A program made the translations under genes and the position numbers. The notes beneath the pieces were generated by a model that was given only the letters and a program-made list of their open reading frames with translations, searched no databases and was not told the DNA's origin. A stretch of DNA of 64,000 nucleotides from Robiginitalea aurantiaca (GTDB taxonomy: Bacteria; Bacteroidota; Bacteroidia; Flavobacteriales; Flavobacteriaceae). The DNA lies in the NCBI RefSeq assembly GCF_030380815.1, contig NZ_JAUDUY010000002.1, forward strand, positions 124,001 to 188,000, written 5' to 3'. Shown piece by piece: positions 16,781 through 26,057 of this stretch; position 1 is the stretch's first letter; the number at the start of each line of letters is the position of its first letter.

Positions 16781-18505
16781 ATGAACAAGACAGTAAATAT
16801 AAATTTGGCGAACATGCTTTTTCATATTGATGAAAATGCATTTCAAAAGCTGCAGCGCTATCTGGAGGCTATTAAGCGTTCCTTTTCAGGGACTACCGGT
16901 AGCGACGAAATCATCGCTGATATCGAAGCCCGGATTGCTGAACTCTTCTATGAAAAAATGGAAAACGAGCGGCAGGTGATCACCTCGAAAGAAGTCGATG
17001 AAGTCATTGCCATCATGGGCCAGCCGGAGGATTACCATATCGATGAAGAGATCTTTGAAGACGCCCCTTCGGGGAACCGGCCAACCGGGCCTGCAAGGGT
17101 GCGCAAGCTCTACAGGGATATCGACCGGAAATATATCGGTGGGGTGTGCGCCGGCCTGGAATACTATATCGGGATAGACGCCCTATGGATTCGCCTGATC
17201 TTTTTGTTCCTCGCAATATTTGCCGGAGGCTTTGGCCTTATCGCATACATCATCTTATGGATCCTGGTTCCCGAAGCCGCTACCACTGCACAGAAACTCG
17301 ATATGACGGGGGAACCCGTCAATATCAGTAATATTGAGCGGAAGGTAAAGGAAGGTTTTGACGAAGTGGCCGACAAGGTTCGGAGTGTAGACTACGATAA
17401 AGTAGGAGATCAGGTAAAAAAAACGGGGAAAACGTTTTTTGATACCGTAGGGGACATCATCATGTTCCTCTTTAAGGTTGTAGGGAAATTCATAGGAATC
17501 CTCCTGGTCATCATCGGAGCCTCTACGCTCATCGGGCTGTTTATCGGGTTGTTCACAGTTGGCATTATCGATGCTGTGCACATTCCTGGGATCGATTTTA
17601 TCAGTATGGTAAATTCAACAGACGCCCCGGTATGGCTGGTCTCCCTGCTAATGTTCTTTGCCCTTGGAATTCCTTTTTTCTTTCTGATGTACCTCGGATT
17701 GCGCATTTTGGTCAATAACCTTAAATCCATTGGGAATATTGCTAAATTCTCCCTTCTCGGACTATGGTTGATCTCACTGATCTCCCTGGCCGTCCTCGGG
17801 ATCAAGCAGGCCTCTGCCCATGCCTATACAGGGAGTATTAGTGAGCGGGAAGTCCTTACGACGGGTCAAATACCTGATACACTTCAGATTCAATTCAGAG
17901 ATTCGGATTACGGGGAACTCTCTACAGCCACCGTTGGCGGATTGGAAATCAGATACGACGAATCGGACAATGCCCTGCTCTACTCCGACGACCTGAGGCT
18001 GGACATTCAGAAGTCCGAAGACACCCTCATGAGCCTCAGAATCCGCAAGGATGCCGACGGGAGTTCCTATCAAAATGCGAGGGATCGGGCCGGACAAATA
18101 GACTATTCGTATTCCTTTTCCGGAAATACCCTGACCCTTGAGGATCATTTTACCACAGCGGTTAAGAATAAAATACGGGATCAGGAAATCAGGCTGACCC
18201 TGTTCATCCCTGAAGGAACCGTACTTTCTTTTAATTCAGAAGCAGGTGATTTTATGGGCAGGCGAACGCGATACGACAAGGATATGTATCGCAAACGGAT
18301 CGTGAATTACACCTGGATTATGGACAGCACTGGCGGGCTTAATTGCCTGAATTGTCCGGAAGACACCGAAGATGAATCGGATGGGAACGGCCACATCATT
18401 ATAGATGAGAACGGCATTGACATCGACGTCCAGGACTCCCGGGATACCTTCCGGATGAAAATTGACGAGAATGGAATCAAACTCAAGGCCCGAGAAAATG
18501 GCTAA
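16781..18505 (+). CDS. PspC-domain membrane protein
   Basis: 574 residues from the ATG at 16781 (MNKTVNINLANMLFHIDENA); a longer reading to 16730 overlaps padR and is unlikely. An N-terminal helical region (~1-90) precedes the PspC domain (~107-162, with RKYIGGVCAGLEYYIG and a following membrane helix). Three or four more membrane segments occupy ~225-360. The soluble C-terminal half is beta-rich with Asp-rich DENGIDIDVQDS repeats. PspC proteins take part in envelope-stress sensing. Operon: padR, this gene, then probably the head-GIN lipoprotein after 143 bp. Confidence 0.88.
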   Translation: MNKTVNINLANMLFHIDENAFQKLQRYLEAIKRSFSGTTGSDEIIADIEARIAELFYEKMENERQVITSKEVDEVIAIMGQPEDYHIDEEIFEDAPSGNRPTGPARVRKLYRDIDRKYIGGVCAGLEYYIGIDALWIRLIFLFLAIFAGGFGLIAYIILWILVPEAATTAQKLDMTGEPVNISNIERKVKEGFDEVADKVRSVDYDKVGDQVKKTGKTFFDTVGDIIMFLFKVVGKFIGILLVIIGASTLIGLFIGLFTVGIIDAVHIPGIDFISMVNSTDAPVWLVSLLMFFALGIPFFFLMYLGLRILVNNLKSIGNIAKFSLLGLWLISLISLAVLGIKQASAHAYTGSISEREVLTTGQIPDTLQIQFRDSDYGELSTATVGGLEIRYDESDNALLYSDDLRLDIQKSEDTLMSLRIRKDADGSSYQNARDRAGQIDYSYSFSGNTLTLEDHFTTAVKNKIRDQEIRLTLFIPEGTVLSFNSEAGDFMGRRTRYDKDMYRKRIVNYTWIMDSTGGLNCLNCPEDTEDESDGNGHIIIDENGIDIDVQDSRDTFRMKIDENGIKLKARENG

Positions 18506-18648
18506 TTGTACACTTCAGTTCAGGAATTCGACATTTCAGTCTGAATTTCTACCTGAATTGACGAAAGGCAGCGACTTTTACAAAAGAAATATCAGCATTG
18601 ACTAAAAACAAAAGGACTTACGTCCGGTAACATCAAAAAACGAACATC

Positions 18649-19371
18649 ATGGCAACACTAGCAAGATTTACAATCGCAATTATTCTCGCCCTGCTCTCCT
18701 CCTCATGTATTATGGATGTGGGTTTTGGTAGCGGCGTTAAAGGAAACGGAGAGGTCGTACAGGAAAGCAGGGACATCACGGAAGACTTCACGGCAGTTAC
18801 CGCCTCAGAAGGCCTGAATGTCTACGTTACCCAGGGATCAGATTTTAAAATACGCGTAGAAGCCGATGAGAATGTAATCGATTTGATCGGAACAGACATA
18901 CGCGATGGAAAACTGAAAGTTCACGCAATTGAAAACATTGGAAGAGCGACCAAAAAAATCTACGTGACCATGCCTGAGGTTACATCTCTTGCAGCTAACA
19001 GCGGGGCAGATCTGATAGGGGATGGACTTATCGAGGCGGATAAAATAAATCTTGATTCCAGCAGTGGTGCCGGTTTAAAGGTAGAAATAGTGGCCGACCA
19101 GATTGAAGCCAATTCCAGTTCTGGGGCGGATATCCGTTTGGGTGGACGTGCCAACCTACTGTATGCGGATGCCAGCAGTGGTTCTGATATCAAGGCGGTT
19201 GAACTTGAATCAAAAATATGTCGGGCCAACGCCAGCAGCGGAGCGGATATACGGGTAAATGTAACTGAGGAGCTTACCGCCCACGCCAGCAGTGGTGCCG
19301 ACATTGGGTATAGCGGGGAGCCAAAGGTCGAAACGCGTAAGTCCGCCTCGGGCAGTGTTTACAAAAATTAG
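18649..19371 (+). CDS. Head-GIN (DUF2807) beta-helical lipoprotein
   Basis: 240 residues. The signal segment ends in a lipobox-like SSSC at about residue 20. The mature protein is the DUF2807 'putative auto-transporter adhesin / head GIN' domain: repeated SSGADI/SSGSDI motifs spaced ~20 residues apart form the rungs of a short beta helix. Such lipoproteins accompany PadR-PspC genes in many Bacteroidota; their role is unknown, probably envelope-associated. A strong terminator follows. Confidence 0.88.
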   Translation: MATLARFTIAIILALLSSSCIMDVGFGSGVKGNGEVVQESRDITEDFTAVTASEGLNVYVTQGSDFKIRVEADENVIDLIGTDIRDGKLKVHAIENIGRATKKIYVTMPEVTSLAANSGADLIGDGLIEADKINLDSSSGAGLKVEIVADQIEANSSSGADIRLGGRANLLYADASSGSDIKAVELESKICRANASSGADIRVNVTEELTAHASSGADIGYSGEPKVETRKSASGSVYKN

Positions 19372-19404
19372 CGTTCCTAACTTACAACCATACATTTTAC
19401 AAAG

Positions 19405-19429
19405 AACCCCGGCCTCAGGTGCCGGGGTT
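19405..19429 (+). terminator. Rho-independent terminator after the head-GIN gene
   Basis: AACCCCGGC (19405-19413) pairs with GCCGGGGTT (19421-19429) around a 7-nt loop, followed by TTTCG. It closes the PadR/PspC/head-GIN unit. Confidence 0.85.
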
Positions 19430-19486
19430 TTTCGTTCCGTTATTCAGGGATTTCATTATTTTAGAGAATTGTAAAAACCAAAATCA

Positions 19487-20500
19487 TTGGAACTAACACT
19501 ACATTCCTTTAAGCTCACCTTAGCACATAGCTTTGGAATTTCACGAGAGCGGTACGACGAACAACCAACTTTGATCATCTCCTTGAGCCACGATGGAAAA
19601 ACGGGATACGGGGAGGCCACCTCCAATCCCTATTACGGGGTAGGTATCTCCAACCTTATGCAGGAAATTGAAGAGGCCAGAGGCCTTATTGAAGATGCTT
19701 CGGCCTATGATCCTGAAACCCTGAATAAAATGATGAGGGATCACAATCTCTCGAGCTTTGCCTGCTGCGCGGTCGACCTGGCAGCCTGGGACCTTTTTGG
19801 AAAACTGGAAGGAAAATCCCTTCATGAAATCTGGGGGACTACCATGGATACATACCCTGTTACCAATTACACCATTGGCCTGGATACCACAGAAATCATG
19901 GTGTCCAAGATGAAGGAATTCCCATGGCCTGTCTATAAAATAAAGTTAGGCACAGACCGAGATGTGGCCATAATTACAGAACTGCGAAAACATACGGATG
20001 CTGTTTTCCGGGTGGATGCGAATTGCGCCTGGACAGCAAGGGAAACCATAGACAATGCCCTGGCATTAAAGGAACTCGGTGTTGAATTTATAGAGCAGCC
20101 CTTACCTGCAGATGACTGGGAAGGTATGGAGCGGGTTTTGCACCACTGCGTGCTTCCCGTAATCGCTGATGAGAGCTGTTTGGTGGAATCCGATGTGGCG
20201 CGATGCGCCCTTCACTTTAATGGAATCAATATAAAGCTGACCAAGTGCGGGGGCCTTACCCCTGCCCGTCGGATGATTCGCAGCGCCCGGGATCTTGGGC
20301 TAGAAGTGATGGTCGGATGTATGACGGAATCTACAGTTGGGATTTCCGCCATCGCTCAGCTACTGCCGGAGCTTGATTATGTGGATATGGATGGAGCCAT
20401 GCTTTTAAAATCCGATATCGCCTCCGGAGTGCGCATTGAAGCAGGAGGCCGGGTCATCCTTCCTTCAACCGGGGGCTCCGGGGTAAGCCTGCTCCAATGA
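19487..20500 (+). CDS. Dipeptide epimerase (L-Ala-D/L-Glu epimerase type), enolase superfamily
   Basis: 337 residues; the start appears to be TTG, as no ATG gives the family N-terminus. Enolase-superfamily catalytic residues are visible: K151-I-K153, metal ligands D177 (VDANCAW), E203 (FIEQPLP) and D228 (IADES), and the second lysine motif NIKLTKCGG at 248-256. The family epimerises L-Ala-D-Glu from recycled murein peptides, though some members act on other dipeptides. The PLP-enzyme gene starts inside its stop codon (ATGA), so the two are coupled. Confidence 0.9.
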   Translation: MELTLHSFKLTLAHSFGISRERYDEQPTLIISLSHDGKTGYGEATSNPYYGVGISNLMQEIEEARGLIEDASAYDPETLNKMMRDHNLSSFACCAVDLAAWDLFGKLEGKSLHEIWGTTMDTYPVTNYTIGLDTTEIMVSKMKEFPWPVYKIKLGTDRDVAIITELRKHTDAVFRVDANCAWTARETIDNALALKELGVEFIEQPLPADDWEGMERVLHHCVLPVIADESCLVESDVARCALHFNGINIKLTKCGGLTPARRMIRSARDLGLEVMVGCMTESTVGISAIAQLLPELDYVDMDGAMLLKSDIASGVRIEAGGRVILPSTGGSGVSLLQ

Positions 20501-21546
20501 AATTAAGAACTGAAACAATACCCGGAGCCGAGCTCTGTATTGGCGAATCCTGCTATCTGTATTTCGGGGGCACGGCCTATCTCGGCATGCAGACGCTCCC
20601 TCAATTCAGGGAAGCTCATGCCCAATTCACCCTGGAGATGGGGACGCATTGGGGCGCTTCGCGAGCGGGTAATCTGGTTCTTTCCGTATACGATAAAACC
20701 GAAAAAACTCTGGCCGCCTGGCTGGGGAGCGAAGCCTGCCTGACCCTTTCTTCAGGTTTTATGGCCGCCCGGTTGCTGGCAGAACATTTCGCATCCCTGG
20801 GATATCCTTGCTATTTCAGTCCCAATTGTCATGAAGCCCTGTTGCCTCCCGGGAGCAAGCGTACATCGGATTGGGAAACCCTAAGGGGTCAATTGGAACA
20901 ATCCATTTCAAAAGGAAACAAGCTCCCTCCCGTCGTATTTACGGATTCCCTTGGGGAACGCACAAATCCCGGACCGATTTGGGAAAGCCTTGAATCCCTT
21001 CCCAAACAATGTATACTCGTCGCTGATGATTCACACGGCCTTGGAATATGCGGCGAAGACGGAAGTGGTTCGTGGAAAGCATTGTCCGCATATGGGTTCA
21101 GTGAATTTCTCCTTTGTGGTTCCCTCGGAAAGGCCATGGGGGTTACTGCCGGGATTATCGCAGGTTCAATCCGTATATTGGATCAGCTCAGAGAAACTCC
21201 TTTTTTTGCGGGGGCGAGTCCGGCACCACCAGCAGGATTGGCAGCCCTTCAGCTAAGCCTGAATAACGGTTTATATCTGAGGCAGTACCGTCGTCTTATG
21301 GACAACGTGAATTATTTTGACACTCTAACCCGGCACTTAGGCAGTCTGATTTCATATCCGGGATATCCGGTGTTTTGTTTCACCAATACCGAACTGGCAT
21401 CCCATCTTTTCACAAACCAGATTTTGATCACAGATTTTGAATATGTGGCCGAAGCCGGCTCCGGTTCACCCAAGCGAATCGTGATTACCGCCTCCCATGA
21501 GAAAACACATCTGGATCAGCTGTCAGAAGTCCTTAAAATTTTCTGA
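20497..21546 (+). CDS. PLP-dependent enzyme of the AONS/KBL (alpha-oxoamine synthase-like) fold
   Basis: 349 residues, shorter than typical 8-amino-7-oxononanoate synthase (~385). Fold type I signatures: THWGASRAGN near the N-terminus, VADDSHGLGICGEDGSG (Asp binding the pyridine ring, residues 175-191) and the Schiff-base lysine K212 in GSLGKAMG. The family condenses acyl-CoA with an amino acid, but the shortening and its coupling to a dipeptide epimerase argue against a plain biotin role. A peptide- or amino-acid-modifying function is inferred only. Confidence 0.75.
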   Translation: MKLRTETIPGAELCIGESCYLYFGGTAYLGMQTLPQFREAHAQFTLEMGTHWGASRAGNLVLSVYDKTEKTLAAWLGSEACLTLSSGFMAARLLAEHFASLGYPCYFSPNCHEALLPPGSKRTSDWETLRGQLEQSISKGNKLPPVVFTDSLGERTNPGPIWESLESLPKQCILVADDSHGLGICGEDGSGSWKALSAYGFSEFLLCGSLGKAMGVTAGIIAGSIRILDQLRETPFFAGASPAPPAGLAALQLSLNNGLYLRQYRRLMDNVNYFDTLTRHLGSLISYPGYPVFCFTNTELASHLFTNQILITDFEYVAEAGSGSPKRIVITASHEKTHLDQLSEVLKIF

Positions 21547-21668
21547 TTTTCACACCCCTCCTTTCCCTGCTTTGCGTTTTCAGTAGTATTTATCTTAATT
21601 TTTTTCGTGTTTAATTATAATATGTCGTATATTTTTAAGGATTTAAGATGCCAAAAAAACATACTCTG

Positions 21669-22115
21669 ATGAAAAAACTTTATGGAATTCTTCTTTTAGC
21701 TGTTGTCGTTCTTACCACCGCTGCAGTCCGTCCCCCAACCCCTGATACCATGCATTCCCTGGAAGGCACCTGGGAACTCAGAAGTTTTTATAACTACGAT
21801 GGGGAGAACATCCAGGATACCGTTGAACTGGTTCCCGGTTACCGGCAGGTGAAGATGTACTACAATGGCAGGGTTATGTGGTCCAGGACCGATCCGAATG
21901 ATACCATCGGAAGGTTTGGATATGGGAGTTACCGAATTACAACGGACGAATTGATCGAGGTAATAGAATATGGGGACCACTACATGATGGAAGCTCTGGA
22001 TACCATCCGTCAGTTCAGCTTTGAACTCAAGATCCAGGGAGATACCTACAGCCAGATTACCCTTGATGAAGATGGACAACGTACGTTTTCCGAAAACTAC
22101 AATCGGGTAAAATAA
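21669..22115 (+). CDS. Exported lipocalin-like protein of unknown function
   Basis: 148 residues from the ATG at 21669 (MKKLYGILLLAVVVLTTAAV); a start 7 codons upstream (21648) is also open. After the signal peptide come SLEGTWELRSFYNYDG and a series of beta strands ending YSQITLDEDGQRTFSENYNR, the layout of small lipocalin-like domains. No ligand can be named. The gene is monocistronic and converges with trxB over a weak hairpin. Confidence 0.7.
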   Translation: MKKLYGILLLAVVVLTTAAVRPPTPDTMHSLEGTWELRSFYNYDGENIQDTVELVPGYRQVKMYYNGRVMWSRTDPNDTIGRFGYGSYRITTDELIEVIEYGDHYMMEALDTIRQFSFELKIQGDTYSQITLDEDGQRTFSENYNRVK

Positions 22116-22126
22116 TCAAAGAAATA

Positions 22127-22162
22127 CCCCTGAAAAGCGCAAAACTCAACAGGGGCATTTTT
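22127..22162 (+). terminator. Possible terminator between convergent genes
   Basis: CCCCTG (22127-22132) pairs with CAGGGG (22150-22155) around a long 17-nt loop, followed by CATTTTT. Short stem, so only a moderate candidate. Confidence 0.45.
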
Positions 22163-22191
22163 CCCTTAAATGAATCAAAAGGTTCCTGGAT

Positions 22192-23160
22192 TCAGGAGAT
22201 GGTTTCAGTAGTTGTTTCAACTGAGGCCAGATAGCGTTCCGCATCTAAAGCAGCCATACACCCTGTACCCGCTGCAGTGACCGCCTGCCTGTATTCCTTA
22301 TCCTGAACATCCCCGCTGGCAAAAACCCCGGGTTTATTGGTTTTGGTAGATTTACCCCGGGTGATGATATACCCCGTATCATCCATATCAATCTGCCCTT
22401 TGAAGATTTCAGTGTTGGGTTTGTGTCCTATGGCTACAAAAAATCCGGTGATCGGAATTTCCTCTTTCGCTCCGGTCTGGTTGTTCACCATTCTCAGGCC
22501 TTCCACAACCTGATCTCCAAGGATCTCATCGACCTCGGTGTTATAGCGAATATCGATATTTGAAAGGCTTTCCACCCGGTGTTGCATGGCCTTGGAAGCC
22601 CTCATGTAATCCTTTCTGACCAGCATGGTTACTTTGTTGCAAATCTTTGCAAGGTAGGAAGCCTCTTCGGCTGCTGTGTCTCCTCCCCCAACTATAGCCA
22701 CATCCTGTCCCTTGTAAAAGAACCCATCGCATACAGCACAGGCAGATACACCACCACCTCTGAGACGTTGCTCGCTCGGAATACCCAGGTATTTCGCCGA
22801 AGCCCCTGTGGAAATAATGACTGAATGTGCCTCTACAATCTTATCGTTGTCAATGGTTACCTTGTGGATGCCCCCGGGCTCATCACTGAATTCCACTGCC
22901 GTAGCCATTCCAATACGCACCTCAGTCCCGAAGCGCTCTGCCTGCTGCTGAAGCTCTACCATCATCGTCGGCCCGTCAATCCCATTGGGATATCCGGGGA
23001 AATTATCCACTTCAGTGGTTGTTGTGAGCTGTCCCCCAGGCTCCATCCCGGTGTACATAACTGGTTTTAAATCCGCGCGTGCCGCATAAATTGCCGCAGT
23101 ATACCCTGCCGGGCCCGAACCCAAAATCAGAGTTTCAAATCTTTCTATCTTTTCTGACAT
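22192..23160 (-). CDS. trxB: Thioredoxin reductase
   Basis: 322 residues. FAD-binding GSGPAGYTAAIYAARA near the N-terminus, redox pair C141-A-V-C144 (SACAVCDG), NADPH-binding VGGGDTAAEEA and the C-terminal GDVQDKEYRQAVTAAGTGC typical of bacterial TrxB. It reduces thioredoxin with NADPH in the cytosol and so supports peroxiredoxins. Single gene with its own ~160-bp upstream region; a -7-like TACTTTTA lies on the minus strand at 23186-23193. Confidence 0.96.
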   Translation of the reverse strand: MSEKIERFETLILGSGPAGYTAAIYAARADLKPVMYTGMEPGGQLTTTTEVDNFPGYPNGIDGPTMMVELQQQAERFGTEVRIGMATAVEFSDEPGGIHKVTIDNDKIVEAHSVIISTGASAKYLGIPSEQRLRGGGVSACAVCDGFFYKGQDVAIVGGGDTAAEEASYLAKICNKVTMLVRKDYMRASKAMQHRVESLSNIDIRYNTEVDEILGDQVVEGLRMVNNQTGAKEEIPITGFFVAIGHKPNTEIFKGQIDMDDTGYIITRGKSTKTNKPGVFASGDVQDKEYRQAVTAAGTGCMAALDAERYLASVETTTETIS

Positions 23161-23321
23161 GTTTAACGTATTAAATTCACCGGTATAAAAGTAGGTTTTT
23201 CACACACTTCCTTACAGGGAAAGTTATCAAAAGTTTTTAGTATGCCATAGCCTGACCCGCCGGGGCATGTATGATATATGAAAACAACCCGAAGGTGTGA
23301 AATAGACTTTTGAAAGTGGTA

Positions 23322-24329
23322 TTAAACCACCTGAAAACCTTCCGGATAAGGGTGTGCCCGATCGATAATAAGGGTATTGTACCCATGAACCCACGCCGAT
23401 CCTTTTATCTGTGGAATGATCGCCTGAAATTCTCCTACATGGGCAGCTCCGACAACGCTTCCTTCAAACAGCGAACCAATGTAGCTCTCATGTATAAAAA
23501 CATCTCCCTGGGAAAGTCGTTTTCGGGCGACCCATTGTGCCATACGGGCAGAAGTACCTGTCCCGCAAGGAGACCGGTCAATAGCCTTATCCCCATAAAA
23601 AACGGCGTTTCTGGCCGAGGCGGTTTTCGCAAGGGGTGCACCGGTCCATAAAATATGGCTGACATCCCGGATATTGGAATCTTCGGGGTGCATAAACCGT
23701 CCCGGATACCTTTTATTGATGGCAGGCCTGAGCCCCTGAGACATTCCAATAAGTTCAGAAGCCGAGAAATCTGCCATATCCCTGAAGTTTTCCTGGGGAT
23801 CGATAATCGCATAGAAATTTCCGCCATAGCCGACATCAAACTTCAGAACCCCCAGGGGACTCTCAATTTCCAGGTCCCGGGCGGCCAGATAAGAGGGCAC
23901 ATTGGTAAGTGCCACCCAGGTAACTTTATTACCGTCCTGACCGTAGCGGATTCTGACCAAGCCCGCCGGGGTCTCCAACCGTACTTCGCCAGGGGTTTTG
24001 GGATGTATTAACCCCTCCTCGATCCCAATGGTAATCGTACCAATTGTACCATGGCCACACATGGGGAGGCATCCACTGGTTTCTATAAACAGGATTCCCA
24101 AATCGTTCTGCGGATCAGATGGCGGATAAAGGATGCTACCACTCATCTGATCGTGACCCCTGGGTTCGAACATGAGTCCTTTCCGGATCCAGTCGAATTC
24201 CCTGAGAAAGTGAAGCCGGCGCTCTTTCATATTGGCACCCTCCAAATCAGGTCCTCCTTCGGCAATTACGCGAACCGGGTTGCCCGCCGTATGGCCATCG
24301 ATGCATTTAAAAACATGACGTGTATTCAT
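23322..24329 (-). CDS. 4-hydroxyproline epimerase (proline racemase family)
   Basis: 335 residues. Both catalytic cysteines of the two-base mechanism are present: C91 in LPMCGHGT and C255 in DRSPCGTGTSA. Having both indicates an epimerase or racemase rather than the dehydratase branch, where the first Cys is replaced. Last gene of a three-gene operon with an aldehyde dehydrogenase and a DHDPS-family enzyme, the set used to convert trans-4-hydroxy-L-proline to 2-oxoglutarate. This protein would perform the first step, L- to D-hydroxyproline. Confidence 0.9.
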   Translation of the reverse strand: MNTRHVFKCIDGHTAGNPVRVIAEGGPDLEGANMKERRLHFLREFDWIRKGLMFEPRGHDQMSGSILYPPSDPQNDLGILFIETSGCLPMCGHGTIGTITIGIEEGLIHPKTPGEVRLETPAGLVRIRYGQDGNKVTWVALTNVPSYLAARDLEIESPLGVLKFDVGYGGNFYAIIDPQENFRDMADFSASELIGMSQGLRPAINKRYPGRFMHPEDSNIRDVSHILWTGAPLAKTASARNAVFYGDKAIDRSPCGTGTSARMAQWVARKRLSQGDVFIHESYIGSLFEGSVVGAAHVGEFQAIIPQIKGSAWVHGYNTLIIDRAHPYPEGFQVV

Positions 24330-24383
24330 AGGTGTGAATTCAACTTTATCCCGTCTTAAAATCCAGGCTCAATAACTGCCCGC

Positions 24384-25973
24384 TCAGACTGCATCGGCGG
24401 TCCACACTCCGTTGACTAGCCTCAAGATACCCAGTGGATTCTCATTTCTCAACGCCTGGGGGAGCAATCCATGAGGCAGGTTCTGAAAAGCAATTGGGCG
24501 CACCCATCGCTTCACACTGTCCGTACCTACCGAAGTAAATCTGGAATCCGTCGTCGCTGGAAAGGGTCCCCCGTGCTGCATGGAAGGACAAACTTCCACC
24601 CCTGTTGGCACGCCATTGACCAGAATCCGGCCCGATTTTTCACTGAGGAGGTCCAACACCTCCGGATTTGATTGCATTTCTTTTTCACTCCCCAAAAACG
24701 AAGCCGTAAGTTGTCCCTCCAGGGTGCTGAGTGTTCTTATCAGATCTTCTGTATCCTCACAGGTTACCAGGAGTGTAAAAGGACCGAAAACCTCTCTCCT
24801 CAGGGACTCATTGGCCCTGAAATCAAGCGCATTGACCTTCGCCACAGCTCCCGATGAATAGGCCGCCCCGTTTTCTTCCTGTGCAGCCGTCAATTGGGTT
24901 ACCCCATCCTGCCTGAGAAAATCCATTCTCAAATCCTGATAATTTTCAGCCATTTTTGGATGTAACATGCAGGAAGCCCCCACGGTGTTCACCTCCGCAG
25001 CCAAGGTTTCGGAAAAGGCCGTCCAGCCCTGACCTTTAATTCCGAGGACCAACCCCGGATTCGTACAAAATTGTCCGGCCCCAAGCGTAACAGACTGCGC
25101 ATACGCCTTCGCCCAACCCTTTTCGGATTGGGTGGCAGATGGCATTACCACCACGGGATTGATACTGCCCATTTCTGCAAATACCGGAATAGGTTCCCTT
25201 CGCTCAGCCCCCAGGCGCTCCAGGGCGAGGCCACCTCCTCTGCTCCCCGTAAAACCCACTGCTTTTGTCAAAGGGTGGGTGACCAGGGCCGCTCCTAATT
25301 CCATGCCACTTCCCTGAAGTTGTGAGAATACCCCATCTGGCATATTGGTTTTCCGGGCAGCCGTCTGAATACACCGACCGACAGCCTCAGAAGTTCCCGC
25401 ATGCATCGGATGGCCTTTGACCACCACAGGACAGCCCACAGCCAGAGCCGAGGCAGTATCTCCACCTGCCGTAGAAAAAGCGAAAGGAAAGTTGCTCGCT
25501 CCGAAAACCACAACCGGACCCAGGGGTCGCATACATTTTCGGATATCGGGTTTCGGCACCGGGGTGCGATCAGGCTGAGCCGTATCGATTCGGGCTTCCA
25601 TCCAGGATGATGATTCCGCAACATTTGCGAAAGCCCGGAGCTGTCCGGTTGTCCGTCCTAGTTCTCCTCTCGCCCTACCTTCCGGCAATCCGGATTCCTG
25701 AGTATAAACCAACACCAGATCCTCTTTGTGCTCTTCCAGTATATCGGCTATTGCCCTGAGAAATTCTGCCCTTCGCAGGCCGGACAGATCCCTGTATACA
25801 GAAAACGCCCCCGCAGCCAATTCCATCGCCCTATCGATTTCGCTCTGCGTAGCTTCGCTGAACTTCCAGGGGGTGGGTGCATTGGTTTGTGGGTTTAGCG
25901 TCTGGAAGGTATTGTTGCCCGTGGCAGATTCGGAGTATCCGAGTATCTGGGTACCGGTGATTGGATATTGCAT
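24384..25973 (-). CDS. Aldehyde dehydrogenase, probable 2-oxoglutarate semialdehyde (2,5-dioxovalerate) dehydrogenase
   Basis: 529 residues, the long form typical of this branch. Catalytic residues: general base E267 (PVFAEMGSINP) and nucleophile C303 (GAGQFCTNPG); the cofactor loop FTGSRGGG is present. In the hydroxyproline pathway it oxidises 2-oxoglutarate semialdehyde to 2-oxoglutarate, the last step. It lies between the DHDPS-like gene (84-nt gap) and the epimerase gene (54-nt gap) on the same strand. The family also serves sugar-acid pathways, but the neighbours favour hydroxyproline. Confidence 0.88.
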   Translation of the reverse strand: MQYPITGTQILGYSESATGNNTFQTLNPQTNAPTPWKFSEATQSEIDRAMELAAGAFSVYRDLSGLRRAEFLRAIADILEEHKEDLVLVYTQESGLPEGRARGELGRTTGQLRAFANVAESSSWMEARIDTAQPDRTPVPKPDIRKCMRPLGPVVVFGASNFPFAFSTAGGDTASALAVGCPVVVKGHPMHAGTSEAVGRCIQTAARKTNMPDGVFSQLQGSGMELGAALVTHPLTKAVGFTGSRGGGLALERLGAERREPIPVFAEMGSINPVVVMPSATQSEKGWAKAYAQSVTLGAGQFCTNPGLVLGIKGQGWTAFSETLAAEVNTVGASCMLHPKMAENYQDLRMDFLRQDGVTQLTAAQEENGAAYSSGAVAKVNALDFRANESLRREVFGPFTLLVTCEDTEDLIRTLSTLEGQLTASFLGSEKEMQSNPEVLDLLSEKSGRILVNGVPTGVEVCPSMQHGGPFPATTDSRFTSVGTDSVKRWVRPIAFQNLPHGLLPQALRNENPLGILRLVNGVWTADAV

Positions 25974-26057
25974 GGTTGGTATGTATCTTGAATTATGGGT
26001 GGGAGGGGGAATTCCCCTCCAAATATATCTTTCGAAGTCCTGCCTTATGCGTCTTAA

